In this document: positions 45,456-54,424 of the stretch, one piece after another
How the letters are laid out: each line of letters begins with the position of its first letter
How positions within the stretch are numbered: the stretch's first letter is position 1
NCBI RefSeq assembly: GCF_002250565.1
Contig: NZ_NMVJ01000007.1
Location: 1 to 64,000 of the forward strand
Direction: 5' to 3'
Length of the DNA: 64,000 bases
Source of the DNA: Parenemella sanctibonifatiensis
GTDB lineage: Bacteria; Actinomycetota; Actinomycetes; Propionibacteriales; Propionibacteriaceae
Notes under the pieces: model-generated
Database searches by the model: none
The model's input: the letters and a program-made list of their open reading frames with translations, nothing else
What the model was told of the DNA's origin: nothing
Position numbers and translations under genes: made by a program

Positions 45456-46372
45456 CAGGCACCTCGCAGTCGCGGGTCGAGGACGGGCGAGAGAGCATCG
45501 AGCAGCAGATTCACCGCGACGAACACGATCGCGGCGAAGACCACCATCGCCATCACCACCGGCAGGTCGCGGTTGGTGATCGCATCCAGGGTGACCCGGC
45601 CCAACCCGGAGCGGCCGAAGAGCTGCTCCACGATCACGGTGCCGCCCAGCAGGTTGCCGACGATGTACGCCCCCAGGGTCAGCACCGGCAGCGAGGCATG
45701 GCGCAGCAGGTGTCGTCCCAGCAACACCGGTTCGGCCAGGCCGCGGGCACGGGCACTGTCGACGAAGGGCTGCCGTTCAGCACCGTCGATGCCGTGTCGC
45801 AGCAGCTGGCTGAGGATGCCGGCGATCGGCAGGGCCAGCGTCAGGGCGGGCAGCACCAGGCCGCGCAGCCCGACCCCGCCGGTCACGGGAAACCAGTGCA
45901 GCTGGAAGGCGAAGACGGTCAGCAGCAGCATCCCGGTCCAGAAGGCCGGTGAGGAGATCGCCAGCAGTTCGATCAGCGACGAGACCCGACGGGCGTACCG
46001 GCCCCGCAGGAGGATCGCGGTCAGCCCTGCCAGGATCGCGGCAAACAGGATCGCCAGCAGCGCGAGTTGCACCGTGGGCCACAGCTGCGCGCCGATGATC
46101 GCCAGCACCGGCTGGCCGAGGCGATAGGACGTGCCGAAGTCCAGCACCAGCAGCCGCCCCAGGAAGCTGAAGTACTGCAGCAGCACCGGCTGGTTCAGGC
46201 CCAGCTCCTCGCGGATCCGGTCCTTGCCCGCCTCGTCGATGCTGCCGCTGGTGCCCACCATGATGTCGACGGGATCGCCGGGCACCAGGTGGAGCAACGC
46301 GAAGGCGAGCGTGGCGGCGCCCCAGATCACGGCCAAGGCGCCGGCCACCCGCCACAGGATGCGGATCGCCAC
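45455..46372 (-). CDS. Peptide ABC transporter permease (DppB-type)
   Basis: A 305-residue permease. The first TM helix (VAGALAVIWGAATLAFALLHLVPGDP, ending in the conserved PGDP) is followed by NQPVLLQYFSFLGRLLVLDFGTSY and five more helices; the EAA loop is FVDSARARGLAEPVLLGRHLLRHASLP. The GTG at 46372 was chosen because it starts 1 bp after the stop of the binding-protein gene and homology begins there; an upstream in-frame ATG would lie inside that gene. It pairs with the DppC-type permease. Confidence 0.92.
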   Translation of the reverse strand: MAIRILWRVAGALAVIWGAATLAFALLHLVPGDPVDIMVGTSGSIDEAGKDRIREELGLNQPVLLQYFSFLGRLLVLDFGTSYRLGQPVLAIIGAQLWPTVQLALLAILFAAILAGLTAILLRGRYARRVSSLIELLAISSPAFWTGMLLLTVFAFQLHWFPVTGGVGLRGLVLPALTLALPIAGILSQLLRHGIDGAERQPFVDSARARGLAEPVLLGRHLLRHASLPVLTLGAYIVGNLLGGTVIVEQLFGRSGLGRVTLDAITNRDLPVVMAMVVFAAIVFVAVNLLLDALSPVLDPRLRGA

Positions 46373-46373
46373 G

Positions 46374-48005
46374 TCACTGCACCGCCGTGGTCCACACGGT
46401 CCGCAGCTGCGGCCACCCCGCGATGTCGGTCTCGACGCCACCGACGCTGACCCGTGAGCCAATGATGTTGTGGCTGGGCAGGATCGGGATCGAGTACGCC
46501 TGCTCCAGCGCTCGCTCCTGCACCTGGCGATAGAGCTCGGTGCGCTCGGCGCGATCAGTCGTCCGGGTCGCGGCGGTCACCCATTCGTCCAGTTGCGGGT
46601 CGTTCACCCAGCCGGCGTTCTGGATCGGCGCCAGCTCGGAGTGGAAGTGGAGCCGCAGCACGTCGCCGTCGGTGCGGACGTAGCTCCAGGCTGCGATGTC
46701 GTAGCCCTCGCCGGACTGCAGCTGCTGCAGGAACACCCCGGTGTCGGTGGGCACCAGCTTCAGCTCGAAGCCAATCTCGCGCAGGTCGGCCTGGAAAGCC
46801 TCGGCGAGATTGCCGCGCCGGTCCCGGTCCTGGGTCAGTGACCAGCTCGCCGAGAGTCGCTGCCCGTCCTTGACCCGGTAGCCCTCGGCATCCCGCTTGG
46901 TCCAGCCGGCATCATCCAGCAGCTGGTTGGCGGCCTCGGGGTCGTAGGGCCAGCTGTCCTGAAAGGTGTCGCTGTATTCGGGAGTGTTGGCGCCCAGGAA
47001 GGACCAGGCCCGATGGTAGGTGCCGGCGTACACGGCCTCGATGGCGGCGCTGATGTTGATGCCCTTCTGGAAGGCCTGGCGCACCTGCAGGTCGGTGAAG
47101 ATGCCGCTGCGGTTGTTGAGGAAGAGCGTCCACGGCAGGCCCGGGGACTCGCTGCGGGTCAGGTTGATCTGGTCGTCCTCGGCGAAGCTCAGGGCATCCT
47201 CGGGGCTCAGGTGTCCGGCGATGTCGACGTCGCCGCTGGCGAGGGCGCCGGCGCGGACCGAGGCCTCGGGCAGCACCCGCAGCACCAGCCGGTCCGGATG
47301 GCTGGGGCCCTGGGATTCGCCCTCGGGGCCCCAGGCGTACGCGGCGTTCTTGGTGAAGGAGACCTCCTGGCCGGCGACGATCTGCTCCAGCACGTAGGGT
47401 CCGGTGCCGACGGTGACCTCGGGGCCGCCGGCGACCAGCTGGTCGGCGGACCCGGCCAGCACCTTCGGCGAGATGAAGCCCAGGTAGGTGCTGCTGAGGT
47501 TGGTCAGCAGCGGGGCGTAGGGCTGGTTGAGGTTGATCCGCACCGTCTGCGGGTCGATCACCTCGGTGGAGTCGTACGCCGTGCCGCCCAGTAGGTTGCT
47601 GGCCAGCTTCGATGCGGTGCCGGGGTCGCGGACGTGGTCGAAGTTGGCCTTGACGGCCGCCGCGTCAAAGGGCTCACCGTCGTGGAAGGTCACGTCCTCG
47701 CGCAGGGTGAAGGTGTAGCTGAGCTGGTCCTCCGACACCTCCCAGGAAGTCGCCAGCCAGGGCTTCAGCTCACCCTCGGGTGTCAGGTACACCAGCGAGT
47801 CGAAGACCGCGCGGAGGGTTTCGGCGGCGATGTCGGTGCCGGACTCGTGCGGGTTGAACTGGCCGGCCGGGTCGCTCTCGATGGCCACGGTGACGGTGCC
47901 GCCGTCGACGGGGTCGGTGCCCGCCGGCTCCGCCTGGCTTCCGCAGGCGCTCAGCACCAGCATCATCGCCACCACTGCCGCCAACCAGGACGTTGTTCGC
48001 TTCAC
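46374..48005 (-). CDS. Peptide/nickel ABC transporter substrate-binding lipoprotein
   Basis: A 543-residue extracellular binding protein (SBP_bac_5 family). The signal peptide ends in the lipobox LVLSACGS, giving a lipid-anchored protein. Family blocks: TLRAVFDSLVYLTPEGELKPWLATSWEVSEDQLSYTFTLREDVTFHDGEPFDAAAVKANFDHV in pieces, TVGTGPYVLEQ, VRQAFQKGINISAAIEAVYAGTYHRAWSF, and YDPEAANQLLDDAGW. The ligand is unknown; the family takes oligopeptides, nickel chelates or glycans. The GTG at 48005 follows GGAAGG. First gene of the five-gene operon with the LanC-like enzyme last. Confidence 0.92.
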   Translation of the reverse strand: MKRTTSWLAAVVAMMLVLSACGSQAEPAGTDPVDGGTVTVAIESDPAGQFNPHESGTDIAAETLRAVFDSLVYLTPEGELKPWLATSWEVSEDQLSYTFTLREDVTFHDGEPFDAAAVKANFDHVRDPGTASKLASNLLGGTAYDSTEVIDPQTVRINLNQPYAPLLTNLSSTYLGFISPKVLAGSADQLVAGGPEVTVGTGPYVLEQIVAGQEVSFTKNAAYAWGPEGESQGPSHPDRLVLRVLPEASVRAGALASGDVDIAGHLSPEDALSFAEDDQINLTRSESPGLPWTLFLNNRSGIFTDLQVRQAFQKGINISAAIEAVYAGTYHRAWSFLGANTPEYSDTFQDSWPYDPEAANQLLDDAGWTKRDAEGYRVKDGQRLSASWSLTQDRDRRGNLAEAFQADLREIGFELKLVPTDTGVFLQQLQSGEGYDIAAWSYVRTDGDVLRLHFHSELAPIQNAGWVNDPQLDEWVTAATRTTDRAERTELYRQVQERALEQAYSIPILPSHNIIGSRVSVGGVETDIAGWPQLRTVWTTAVQ

Positions 48006-48055
48006 TGTCAGACCTTCCGGCTCGAAACTGCACGGCGGACACCCCGCCACCGAGA

Positions 48056-48136
48056 AGATAAAACAACTTGTTGGGGTAATACAAACGGACGTTATGGCAG
48101 TATCAGTATTCGAGACCTCGGCTCACGGGCTAGAGT
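48056..48136. promoter_or_regulatory. Divergent promoters of the peptide-importer operon and the MATE gene
   Basis: Minus strand: TTGTAT (48084-48079), 17-bp spacer, TTATCT (48061-48056), 50 bp before the binding-protein start. The spacer contains the palindrome AACAA-n-TTGTT (48062-48072 region), a candidate operator. Plus strand: TAGAGT (48131-48136) ends 6 nt before the MATE start GTG, implying a leaderless transcript. The segment is A/T-rich compared with its surroundings. Confidence 0.5.
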
Positions 48137-48142
48137 CCGGGC

Positions 48143-49486
48143 GTGGCCCCTGATTCGTCTCCTGACGCGACCGCTGACCCGCCCCCCGTACGCGGACACC
48201 GGCGCCAGATCCTGGCCCTGGCGGTCCCGGCGTTGGCCACCCTCATCACCGAGCCGCTGCTGCTGCTGTCCGACACCGTTGTGGTGGGGCTGCTGGGCAC
48301 CGAGCCACTGGCAGGTCTGGCGATCGGCACCAGCGTGATCATGTTGGTGGTGGGCCTGTCCGTCTTCCTGGCCTACGGCACCACCGCCACCGTGGCGCGA
48401 CAGCTGGGCGCCGACCGGCCGGACAAGGCGCTGGCAGCCGGTCTGGACGGGATGGCGCTGGCCGCGGTGATCGGCTCCGTCGTCGGCGTGACGCTGTCGC
48501 TGACTGCCCCCGTAGTCGTCAGTTGGTACAACGCCACCGCCCCGGTGTCGGCGTACGCGGCCAGCTATCTGCGGATCCTGGCGCTGGCCACCCCCGCGGC
48601 TCTGGTGATGCTGGCGGCCACCGGCGTACTGCGCGGACTGCAGGACACCCGTACGCCGCTATGGGTCGCGATCGGCGCCAATGTGGCCAACATCGTCATG
48701 AACGTACTCTTCGTGCTGGTCTTCGGTTGGGGACTGCCCGGGGCCGCGATCGGCACGCTGATCTCCCAGTACGCCGCCGCCACCGTGCTGACCGTGATCG
48801 TCATCCGGGGCGCCCGCCGCGCCGGCGCCCAGCCGCGACTGGACCTCGGTGGCATCCTGCGCGCAGCCAAGGCCGGCAGTTGGCTGCTGTTGCGGTCGGC
48901 GAGCCTGCAGGTCGCCACCCTGACCGCCACCATGGTCGCCACCAGCCTGGGAACGGTCGCGCTGGCCGCCCACCAGGTCACCCACTCGGTGTGGAGCGTG
49001 CTGGTGATGATCCTGGACGCTCTCGCCATCGCGGCGCAGGCACTCACCGGCCACGGCCTCGGCGCGGGCGACGTGACCTCGGTCCGCCGCCTCACCGCCA
49101 TCACCACTCGCTGGGGTCTGTGGGTCGGAGTCGCATTGCTGGTGCTGCTGATCCCGGGCCACCTGCTGATCCCGTTGGTCATCACCCCAGATCCGGCGGT
49201 CGCGGAACTGCTGCGCGGCAGCCTGCTGGTGCTCGGCATCGTCGCCCCGATCGGCGGCGTGGTCTTCGTCCTCGACGGTGTCCTCATCGGCGCCGGCGAC
49301 GCGCGCTACCTGGCGCTGGCCGGTCTGATCGCGGTGGCGGCGTACCTGCCGCTCAGTCTGCTGGTCGGCTGGAGTCAGGCCGGCGTGGCCTGGTTGTGGG
49401 CCGCTTGGGGCGGGTATCTGCTGGCCCGCGCCGCCACCCTGGTCCTACGCGCCCGCGGCGAGAACTGGATGCGGCTGGGGGGTTGA
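48143..49486 (+). CDS. MATE-family efflux transporter
   Basis: A 447-residue membrane protein with about 12 hydrophobic helices in two similar halves. Landmarks: LALAVPALATLITEPLLLLSDTVVVGLLG in helix 1-2, and the second-half counterpart beginning LLLRSASLQVATLTATMVATSLG. LRGLQDTRTPLWVAIGANVANIVMN is the DinF-like signature. It exports cationic drugs or metabolites using Na+ or H+. The GTG start has no Shine-Dalgarno; TAGAGT lies 6 nt upstream. It is divergent from the peptide importer operon, with which it might share regulation. Confidence 0.92.
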   Translation: MAPDSSPDATADPPPVRGHRRQILALAVPALATLITEPLLLLSDTVVVGLLGTEPLAGLAIGTSVIMLVVGLSVFLAYGTTATVARQLGADRPDKALAAGLDGMALAAVIGSVVGVTLSLTAPVVVSWYNATAPVSAYAASYLRILALATPAALVMLAATGVLRGLQDTRTPLWVAIGANVANIVMNVLFVLVFGWGLPGAAIGTLISQYAAATVLTVIVIRGARRAGAQPRLDLGGILRAAKAGSWLLLRSASLQVATLTATMVATSLGTVALAAHQVTHSVWSVLVMILDALAIAAQALTGHGLGAGDVTSVRRLTAITTRWGLWVGVALLVLLIPGHLLIPLVITPDPAVAELLRGSLLVLGIVAPIGGVVFVLDGVLIGAGDARYLALAGLIAVAAYLPLSLLVGWSQAGVAWLWAAWGGYLLARAATLVLRARGENWMRLGG

Positions 49487-49752
49487 GCGTACGCCGCCCA
49501 GCCCCCAGCCCGACGATGTTTACGGCGAGACATTGAGCGCGCCGATGCACGACCGCGCCAACCAGCATCGGGCTCGCCAGCTCACCCCGATTGGCCACCG
49601 GTCGCTTGATCGGCGCGGTGGGGTGGCGACGACTTCGTCACCATCGAACCCACCCAACCGATGATTGCTCGTCTCCTCGCGAGCCCAGATTCGTGTTGCC
49701 AGTGTGCCGCGGTGCAAACTGGTTCGGGAATACAACGATCGGTGGGGGTCTC

Positions 49753-52700
49753 GTGAGCGGTCTGACCAAGCTCAGTCTGATGAATCGTGCCGTGGTGGCG
49801 CTGTTGTGCATCACCATCGTCGGCGTCGGGCTCTATTCGGCAGGGGTCCTGCGGCAGGAGTTGATCCCGAGCCTGCGGATCCCGACCGCAACCGTGATGA
49901 ACGTCTATCCGGGCGCCACCACCGACGTGGTCGCCCAGCAGGTCACCGATCCGATGGAGTCGGCGCTGCGCGGTGTCGACGGCGTCACCGAGGTCAGCTC
50001 GGTCACCACCAACGACATGGCCCAGGTCACGGTCCAGTGGGACTACAACGAGAACGCCACCGAGATGGAGTCCAAGCTGCGGACCGCCGTCCAGGGCGTC
50101 GGTCCACAACTGCCCGACGACGTCACCTCCACGGTGGTGGTGGGCAGTTTCGATGCCTTGCCGATCGTCTACTACGCCGTCTCCTCCGACGGCGATCCGG
50201 CCCAGCTCGCCGAGGACCTGCGCGCCGTCGCGATCCCCCAGCTCAAGCAGATCCCCGGCGTACGGGACGCGTTCGTTGCCGGTGAGACCGACCGCGAGGT
50301 CGTCGTCACGTTGCGTCAGGACGATCTGGACCGGCTCGGCATCGATCCCAGCCAGATCAGCCAACTCTTCCAAGCCAACAACCTCACCTATCCCGGCGGT
50401 CAACTGGAACGTGACGGCGAGGAGATGCAGGTCCAGATCGGCGGCAAGCTGACCTCGGTCGAGGCCGTCGCTGGCATCATGCTCCAAGGCACCGACGGGG
50501 CGGTCCCGCTGCGGGACGTCGCCGATGTCGTCGAGCAGCCCGCCGAGGCGAGCTCGATCGCCCGCGTCAATGGCGAAGCCTCCCTCAGCCTGGGCGTCAC
50601 CAAGCTTGCCGACGCCAACACCGTCGAGGTCGCCCGGCTGTCCAACGAACTGATGCCTCAGATCATGCGCGACATCGGCGGCGGCGTCAGCTATGTCACG
50701 ATCTTTGACCAGGCCCCCTTCATCGAACAGTCCATCGAGGACCTCGCCGTCGAGGGTGTGCTGGGTCTGGTGATGGCCGTGGTCATCATCCTGGTCTTCC
50801 TGTGGTCGGCCCGCTCCACCATCATCACCGCCATCTCGATCCCGATGTCGCTGCTGATCGCCCTGATCGCGATGTGGCTCACCGACAACACCCTCAACCT
50901 GTTGACCCTGTCGGCGTTGACGGTGTCGGTGGGCCGTGTGGTGGACGACTCGATCGTGGTGATCGAGAACATCCGCCGGCACCAGGCGCTGTCACCGCCG
51001 GCTGATTTCGGGCCGAAGATGATCCTGCGCTCGGTGGCTGAGGTCGCCGGTGCGATCACCTCCTCGACGATCATCACGGTGGCGGTCTTCCTGCCCATTG
51101 CGACGGTGTCGGGCGAGACCGGTGAGCTCTTCCGACCGTTCGCCCTCACCATGTCGGTGGCGCTGCTGGGGTCGCTGTTGGTGGCCCTCACCATCGTGCC
51201 GGTGCTGGCGTACTGGTTCCTCCGGCCCACCGTGAAGCAGGAACGGGCATGGCTGTTGGCGCAGCAGGAGGGTGCCGCTGAGAGCGTCAAGGACACCGAC
51301 GAGGCGCCGTCGCGGATGCAGAAGGCGTACCTGCCAGTGTTGGGCTGGACGCTACGGCACCGCTGGGTGACCCTGGCGATCGCCGCCGTCGTCTTCGTCG
51401 GCACCCTGGGGTCGACCGCCTTGCTCAAGACCGACTTCATCGGCGATCTGGGCGAGACCTCGCTGACGGTCTCCACCGAGCTGCCGGCCGGCACCTCACT
51501 GGCCGAGACCGATGCGGTGGCGCAGCGGATCGAGGAGATCGTCGCCGACCACGACGGCATTGAGACCTATCAGACCACCGTCGGTGGCGGCGACGCAGCC
51601 ACGGCCGGCCTGGGCATGGGCGGCGGCGGATCGAACACCGCCTCCATCTCGATCACGATGGCCGAAGGTACGCCGGCCAGCGCCCTTCAGGAGGAGTTGC
51701 GGGTAGCCCTGGAGGCCGAGGAGGGGTTGGGCGAGATCCAGATCCAGACCGCCGGTGGCATGGGCGCCGACACCGACGTATCGGTGATCGTCCAGGGCCG
51801 CGATGCCGACCGGATCGAGGAGGGCGCCCGGCTGGTGGAGCAGGAACTGCGCCAGCAGAGCTTGGTCACCAATGTCAGCTCCGACCTGGGCGACCAGTAC
51901 ACGGTGCTCCAGGTGGATGTCGACGCGGCGAAGGCGGCCGAGTACGGGATGAACCAGGCCACCGTCGGCGTGGCCGTGCAGCAAGCGATGGGTGGGCAGC
52001 AGATCGGCCAGGTCGAGATCGATGCGACCACCCAGCGGGTGGTGCTGCGTTCGCGTACTCCGATCGAGACCAAGGAGGAGCTCGAGCAGCTGTTGCTGCC
52101 GGTCACCCAGCTGCAGAACGCCAAGGCCCAGCAGGACGCGGCCGAGCGGGTCACCGAGCAGCAGGACGAGATGGCCACCGAGCAACGGGAGCAGGCCAAC
52201 CAGGAGTTCGAGGACGGGTTGGACCAGATCGCCGAGCAACGCGATGCCCTCGATGAGCAGATCGAGGAGATGACCGAACAGCTCGAGGCGGCCGAGGCGA
52301 TGCCGTTGCCTGAGGTCCAGATCCCGCCGCAGCCGTTGCCCGACCTGACCCCGCCCACCGATCCGGCTCAGCTGGAGGAGTGGATCCGGGGCCTGCTCGA
52401 GGCACAACGGCAGCAGCAGGAGGCCGCCCAGCGGCAGGCCGCCGAAGCCCAACAGCAGCAGATCGCGGCCCAGCAGGAACAGCTGGCGCAGATGCGGGAG
52501 GGCCTGGAGCAGCTCGAGGAACAGCGCGAAGCGCTCGATGAGCAGATGTCGGACATGATCGACCAGCGCGACCAGTCCCAGCAACAGCAGGAACGTAGCG
52601 AGGACCTGCAGCAGCAGGCCGAGGACGCCCGCGAAGCCACGGGTGACCCGATCCCCCTCAGTGAGGTTGCCACGGTCAAGGAGGTGCAGGGCCCGGCCGC

Positions 52701-53559
52701 CGTGCACCGAATCGACGGCAACCAGTCGATCACGATCAACGCGACCCCGGTCGGGGCCGACCTGGGGGCCGTCACCACCCAGCTGGAACAGGCGCTGGCG
52801 GGGCTGGACATGCCGGACGGCGTCACCTACGAGATCGGTGGCATCTCCCAGCAGCAGACCGAGGCATTCGAACAGCTCGGCATCGCCATGGCCATCGCCG
52901 TCGCGATCGTGTACGTGGTGATGGTCGCGACCTTCAAGTCGCTGATCCAGCCGGCCATCCTGCTGGTGTCGGTGCCGTTCGCGGCCACCGGCGCGATTCT
53001 GGCGCTGTTGGTCACCGACACCGCGCTGGGCATCCCCTCGATGATCGGCCTGCTGATGCTGATCGGCATCGTGGTGACCAACGCGATCGTGCTGATCGAC
53101 CTGGTCAACCGTTATCGGGACCGCGGCGAATCGATCGAGGACGCCATCACCCACGGCGCCCGGTTGCGGCTGCGCCCGATCGTCATGACGGCCCTCGCCA
53201 CCATGATGGCGCTGGTCCCGATGGGGCTGGGCCTGACCGGCGGCGGCGTGTTCATCTCGCAGTCGCTGGCGTTGGTGACCATCGGCGGTCTGGGCTCCTC
53301 AACCCTGCTGACGCTGCTGCTGGTGCCGGTGCTGTATGACCTGATCGAGCGGGCCCGGGTGGGCTCGGCCGAGCGACGGGAGCGCAAGGTTCGCGCCGGC
53401 ATCACCGAGCCGTTGCCCGCCGACGGGCCAAGCCACGACGAGGGCGATCAGAGCGATCCCGAACTCAACGACGGCCTGTCCGTGTTCGACGCCGAGGAAG
53501 CGGGGCCCGAAACCGGTGCCGCCGATGCCGACGAGGCGCCGCGACGGGGCCGGGACTGA
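49753..53559 (+). CDS. RND-family exporter with a large Gln/Glu-rich coiled-coil insertion
   Basis: A 1268-residue transporter of the AcrB/HAE1 type. TM1 (about 12-32), first external loop, TM helices 2-6 (about 335-545, including VSVGRVVDDSIVVIENIRRH with the proton-relay Asp pair), second external loop, and TM 8-12 (about 1050-1195; IGIVVTNAIVLIDLVNRYRD). Inside the second external loop, residues 785-966 are an inserted Gln/Glu/Ala coiled coil with a Pro-rich hinge (PLPEVQIPPQPLPDLTPP) in its middle. This could project from the cell surface in place of the missing outer-membrane partner. The GTG at 49753 was chosen as the start of homology, preceded by GGGGGT. Confidence 0.88.
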   Translation: MSGLTKLSLMNRAVVALLCITIVGVGLYSAGVLRQELIPSLRIPTATVMNVYPGATTDVVAQQVTDPMESALRGVDGVTEVSSVTTNDMAQVTVQWDYNENATEMESKLRTAVQGVGPQLPDDVTSTVVVGSFDALPIVYYAVSSDGDPAQLAEDLRAVAIPQLKQIPGVRDAFVAGETDREVVVTLRQDDLDRLGIDPSQISQLFQANNLTYPGGQLERDGEEMQVQIGGKLTSVEAVAGIMLQGTDGAVPLRDVADVVEQPAEASSIARVNGEASLSLGVTKLADANTVEVARLSNELMPQIMRDIGGGVSYVTIFDQAPFIEQSIEDLAVEGVLGLVMAVVIILVFLWSARSTIITAISIPMSLLIALIAMWLTDNTLNLLTLSALTVSVGRVVDDSIVVIENIRRHQALSPPADFGPKMILRSVAEVAGAITSSTIITVAVFLPIATVSGETGELFRPFALTMSVALLGSLLVALTIVPVLAYWFLRPTVKQERAWLLAQQEGAAESVKDTDEAPSRMQKAYLPVLGWTLRHRWVTLAIAAVVFVGTLGSTALLKTDFIGDLGETSLTVSTELPAGTSLAETDAVAQRIEEIVADHDGIETYQTTVGGGDAATAGLGMGGGGSNTASISITMAEGTPASALQEELRVALEAEEGLGEIQIQTAGGMGADTDVSVIVQGRDADRIEEGARLVEQELRQQSLVTNVSSDLGDQYTVLQVDVDAAKAAEYGMNQATVGVAVQQAMGGQQIGQVEIDATTQRVVLRSRTPIETKEELEQLLLPVTQLQNAKAQQDAAERVTEQQDEMATEQREQANQEFEDGLDQIAEQRDALDEQIEEMTEQLEAAEAMPLPEVQIPPQPLPDLTPPTDPAQLEEWIRGLLEAQRQQQEAAQRQAAEAQQQQIAAQQEQLAQMREGLEQLEEQREALDEQMSDMIDQRDQSQQQQERSEDLQQQAEDAREATGDPIPLSEVATVKEVQGPAAVHRIDGNQSITINATPVGADLGAVTTQLEQALAGLDMPDGVTYEIGGISQQQTEAFEQLGIAMAIAVAIVYVVMVATFKSLIQPAILLVSVPFAATGAILALLVTDTALGIPSMIGLLMLIGIVVTNAIVLIDLVNRYRDRGESIEDAITHGARLRLRPIVMTALATMMALVPMGLGLTGGGVFISQSLALVTIGGLGSSTLLTLLLVPVLYDLIERARVGSAERRERKVRAGITEPLPADGPSHDEGDQSDPELNDGLSVFDAEEAGPETGAADADEAPRRGRD

Positions 53560-53598
53560 GGGCGTACGCGCTGACCTGAGCGGATGCTGGCCGGATCG

Positions 53599-54405
53599 TC
53601 AGCGTCGGTTGGCCAGCACTGGGACCTCGTCCCGGGCCCGGTCGACCAAGCCGAGGTCCAGGTCGACGACGAGTTGCTCCGGGCTGGCGGCGGCCTCGGC
53701 CACGACGTTCCCGTAGGGGTCGACGACCAAGGAGCCGCCCACCCCCAGCGGCACCGGTCCGGACGCTTGAGCGGGGGCCGACTGGCCGCAGGCCAGCACC
53801 CAACAGGTGCTGTCCATGGCTCGGGCGCGGGCGAGCGTACGCCACTGGTCTGCTTTGTTGGGGCCGGCTGCCCACGACGCCGCAACGATGATCACTCTCG
53901 CGCCGCCATCGGCCAGGGCCAGGAAATGCGCACTGAAGCGGAGGTCGTAACAGATCGCCGCGCCCACCCCGACGCCGGCGATCTCGGTGACGAGCAGGTC
54001 GTCGCCGGGTGCGACGGTGCGGGACTCGGTGAAGCCGTAGGCGTCGTAGAGGTGACGCTTGTGATAGCTGCGGTGCTCAGTCCCGTCGGTGACCAGCAGG
54101 GTGTTGCGTACCCGTTGGTCGTTGGTCGTGCGGTCGTTGGCCGCTGGCTCGTCCGGCCAGGTGAACATCCCGACGGCGATGGTCAGCCCAGCTTTCCGGG
54201 CGACCTCGGCGACCGCCTGTGACCACGGCCCGCCCTCCGGTTCGGCGGCTCGGCGCGGCGCCGCGCTGAAGCTGGCCATGGTGGCCTCCGGCAACACCAG
54301 CAAGTCCGCACCCTGCTCGGCCGCAGCGGTCGCCTGATCGGCCACCAGCCGCAGGTTCAGCTCCGGATCCTGGTCGGCGGTGATCTGTCCAAGGCACACG
54401 CGCAT
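53599..54405 (-). CDS. Carbon-nitrogen hydrolase (nitrilase superfamily)
   Basis: A 268-residue amidase-like enzyme. The Glu-Lys-Cys triad is visible: E40 in LLVLPEAT, Lys in SYHKRHLYD, and C152 in AAICYDLRF. The arrangement and MRVCLGQIT opening match the Nit/omega-amidase branch, which hydrolyses small amides such as deaminated glutathione or alpha-keto acid amides (specific substrate inferred only). The ATG at 54405 sits 6 nt after TACCCT, no Shine-Dalgarno. It is convergent with the RND gene. Confidence 0.88.
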   Translation of the reverse strand: MRVCLGQITADQDPELNLRLVADQATAAAEQGADLLVLPEATMASFSAAPRRAAEPEGGPWSQAVAEVARKAGLTIAVGMFTWPDEPAANDRTTNDQRVRNTLLVTDGTEHRSYHKRHLYDAYGFTESRTVAPGDDLLVTEIAGVGVGAAICYDLRFSAHFLALADGGARVIIVAASWAAGPNKADQWRTLARARAMDSTCWVLACGQSAPAQASGPVPLGVGGSLVVDPYGNVVAEAAASPEQLVVDLDLGLVDRARDEVPVLANRR

Positions 54406-54424
54406 GCCCCGAGGGTAGTGCGCG

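Noticed and set aside
41474-48005. Complete lanthipeptide biosynthetic cluster
   Set aside because: No precursor peptide, dehydratase (LanB/LanM/LanKC), protease or exporter was found; the ABC genes are of the import type with a lipoprotein receptor.
51496-53154. Long Leu/Gly-rich open frame on the minus strand opposite the RND transporter
   Set aside because: It mirrors the Gln/Glu-rich coiled-coil coding sequence; no start signal and no recognisable domain.
53585-53618. Hairpin TGCTGGCC/GGCCAGCA between the RND and nitrilase genes as terminator
   Set aside because: The stem is only 8 bp with an 18-nt loop and overlaps the nitrilase coding end; too weak to call.
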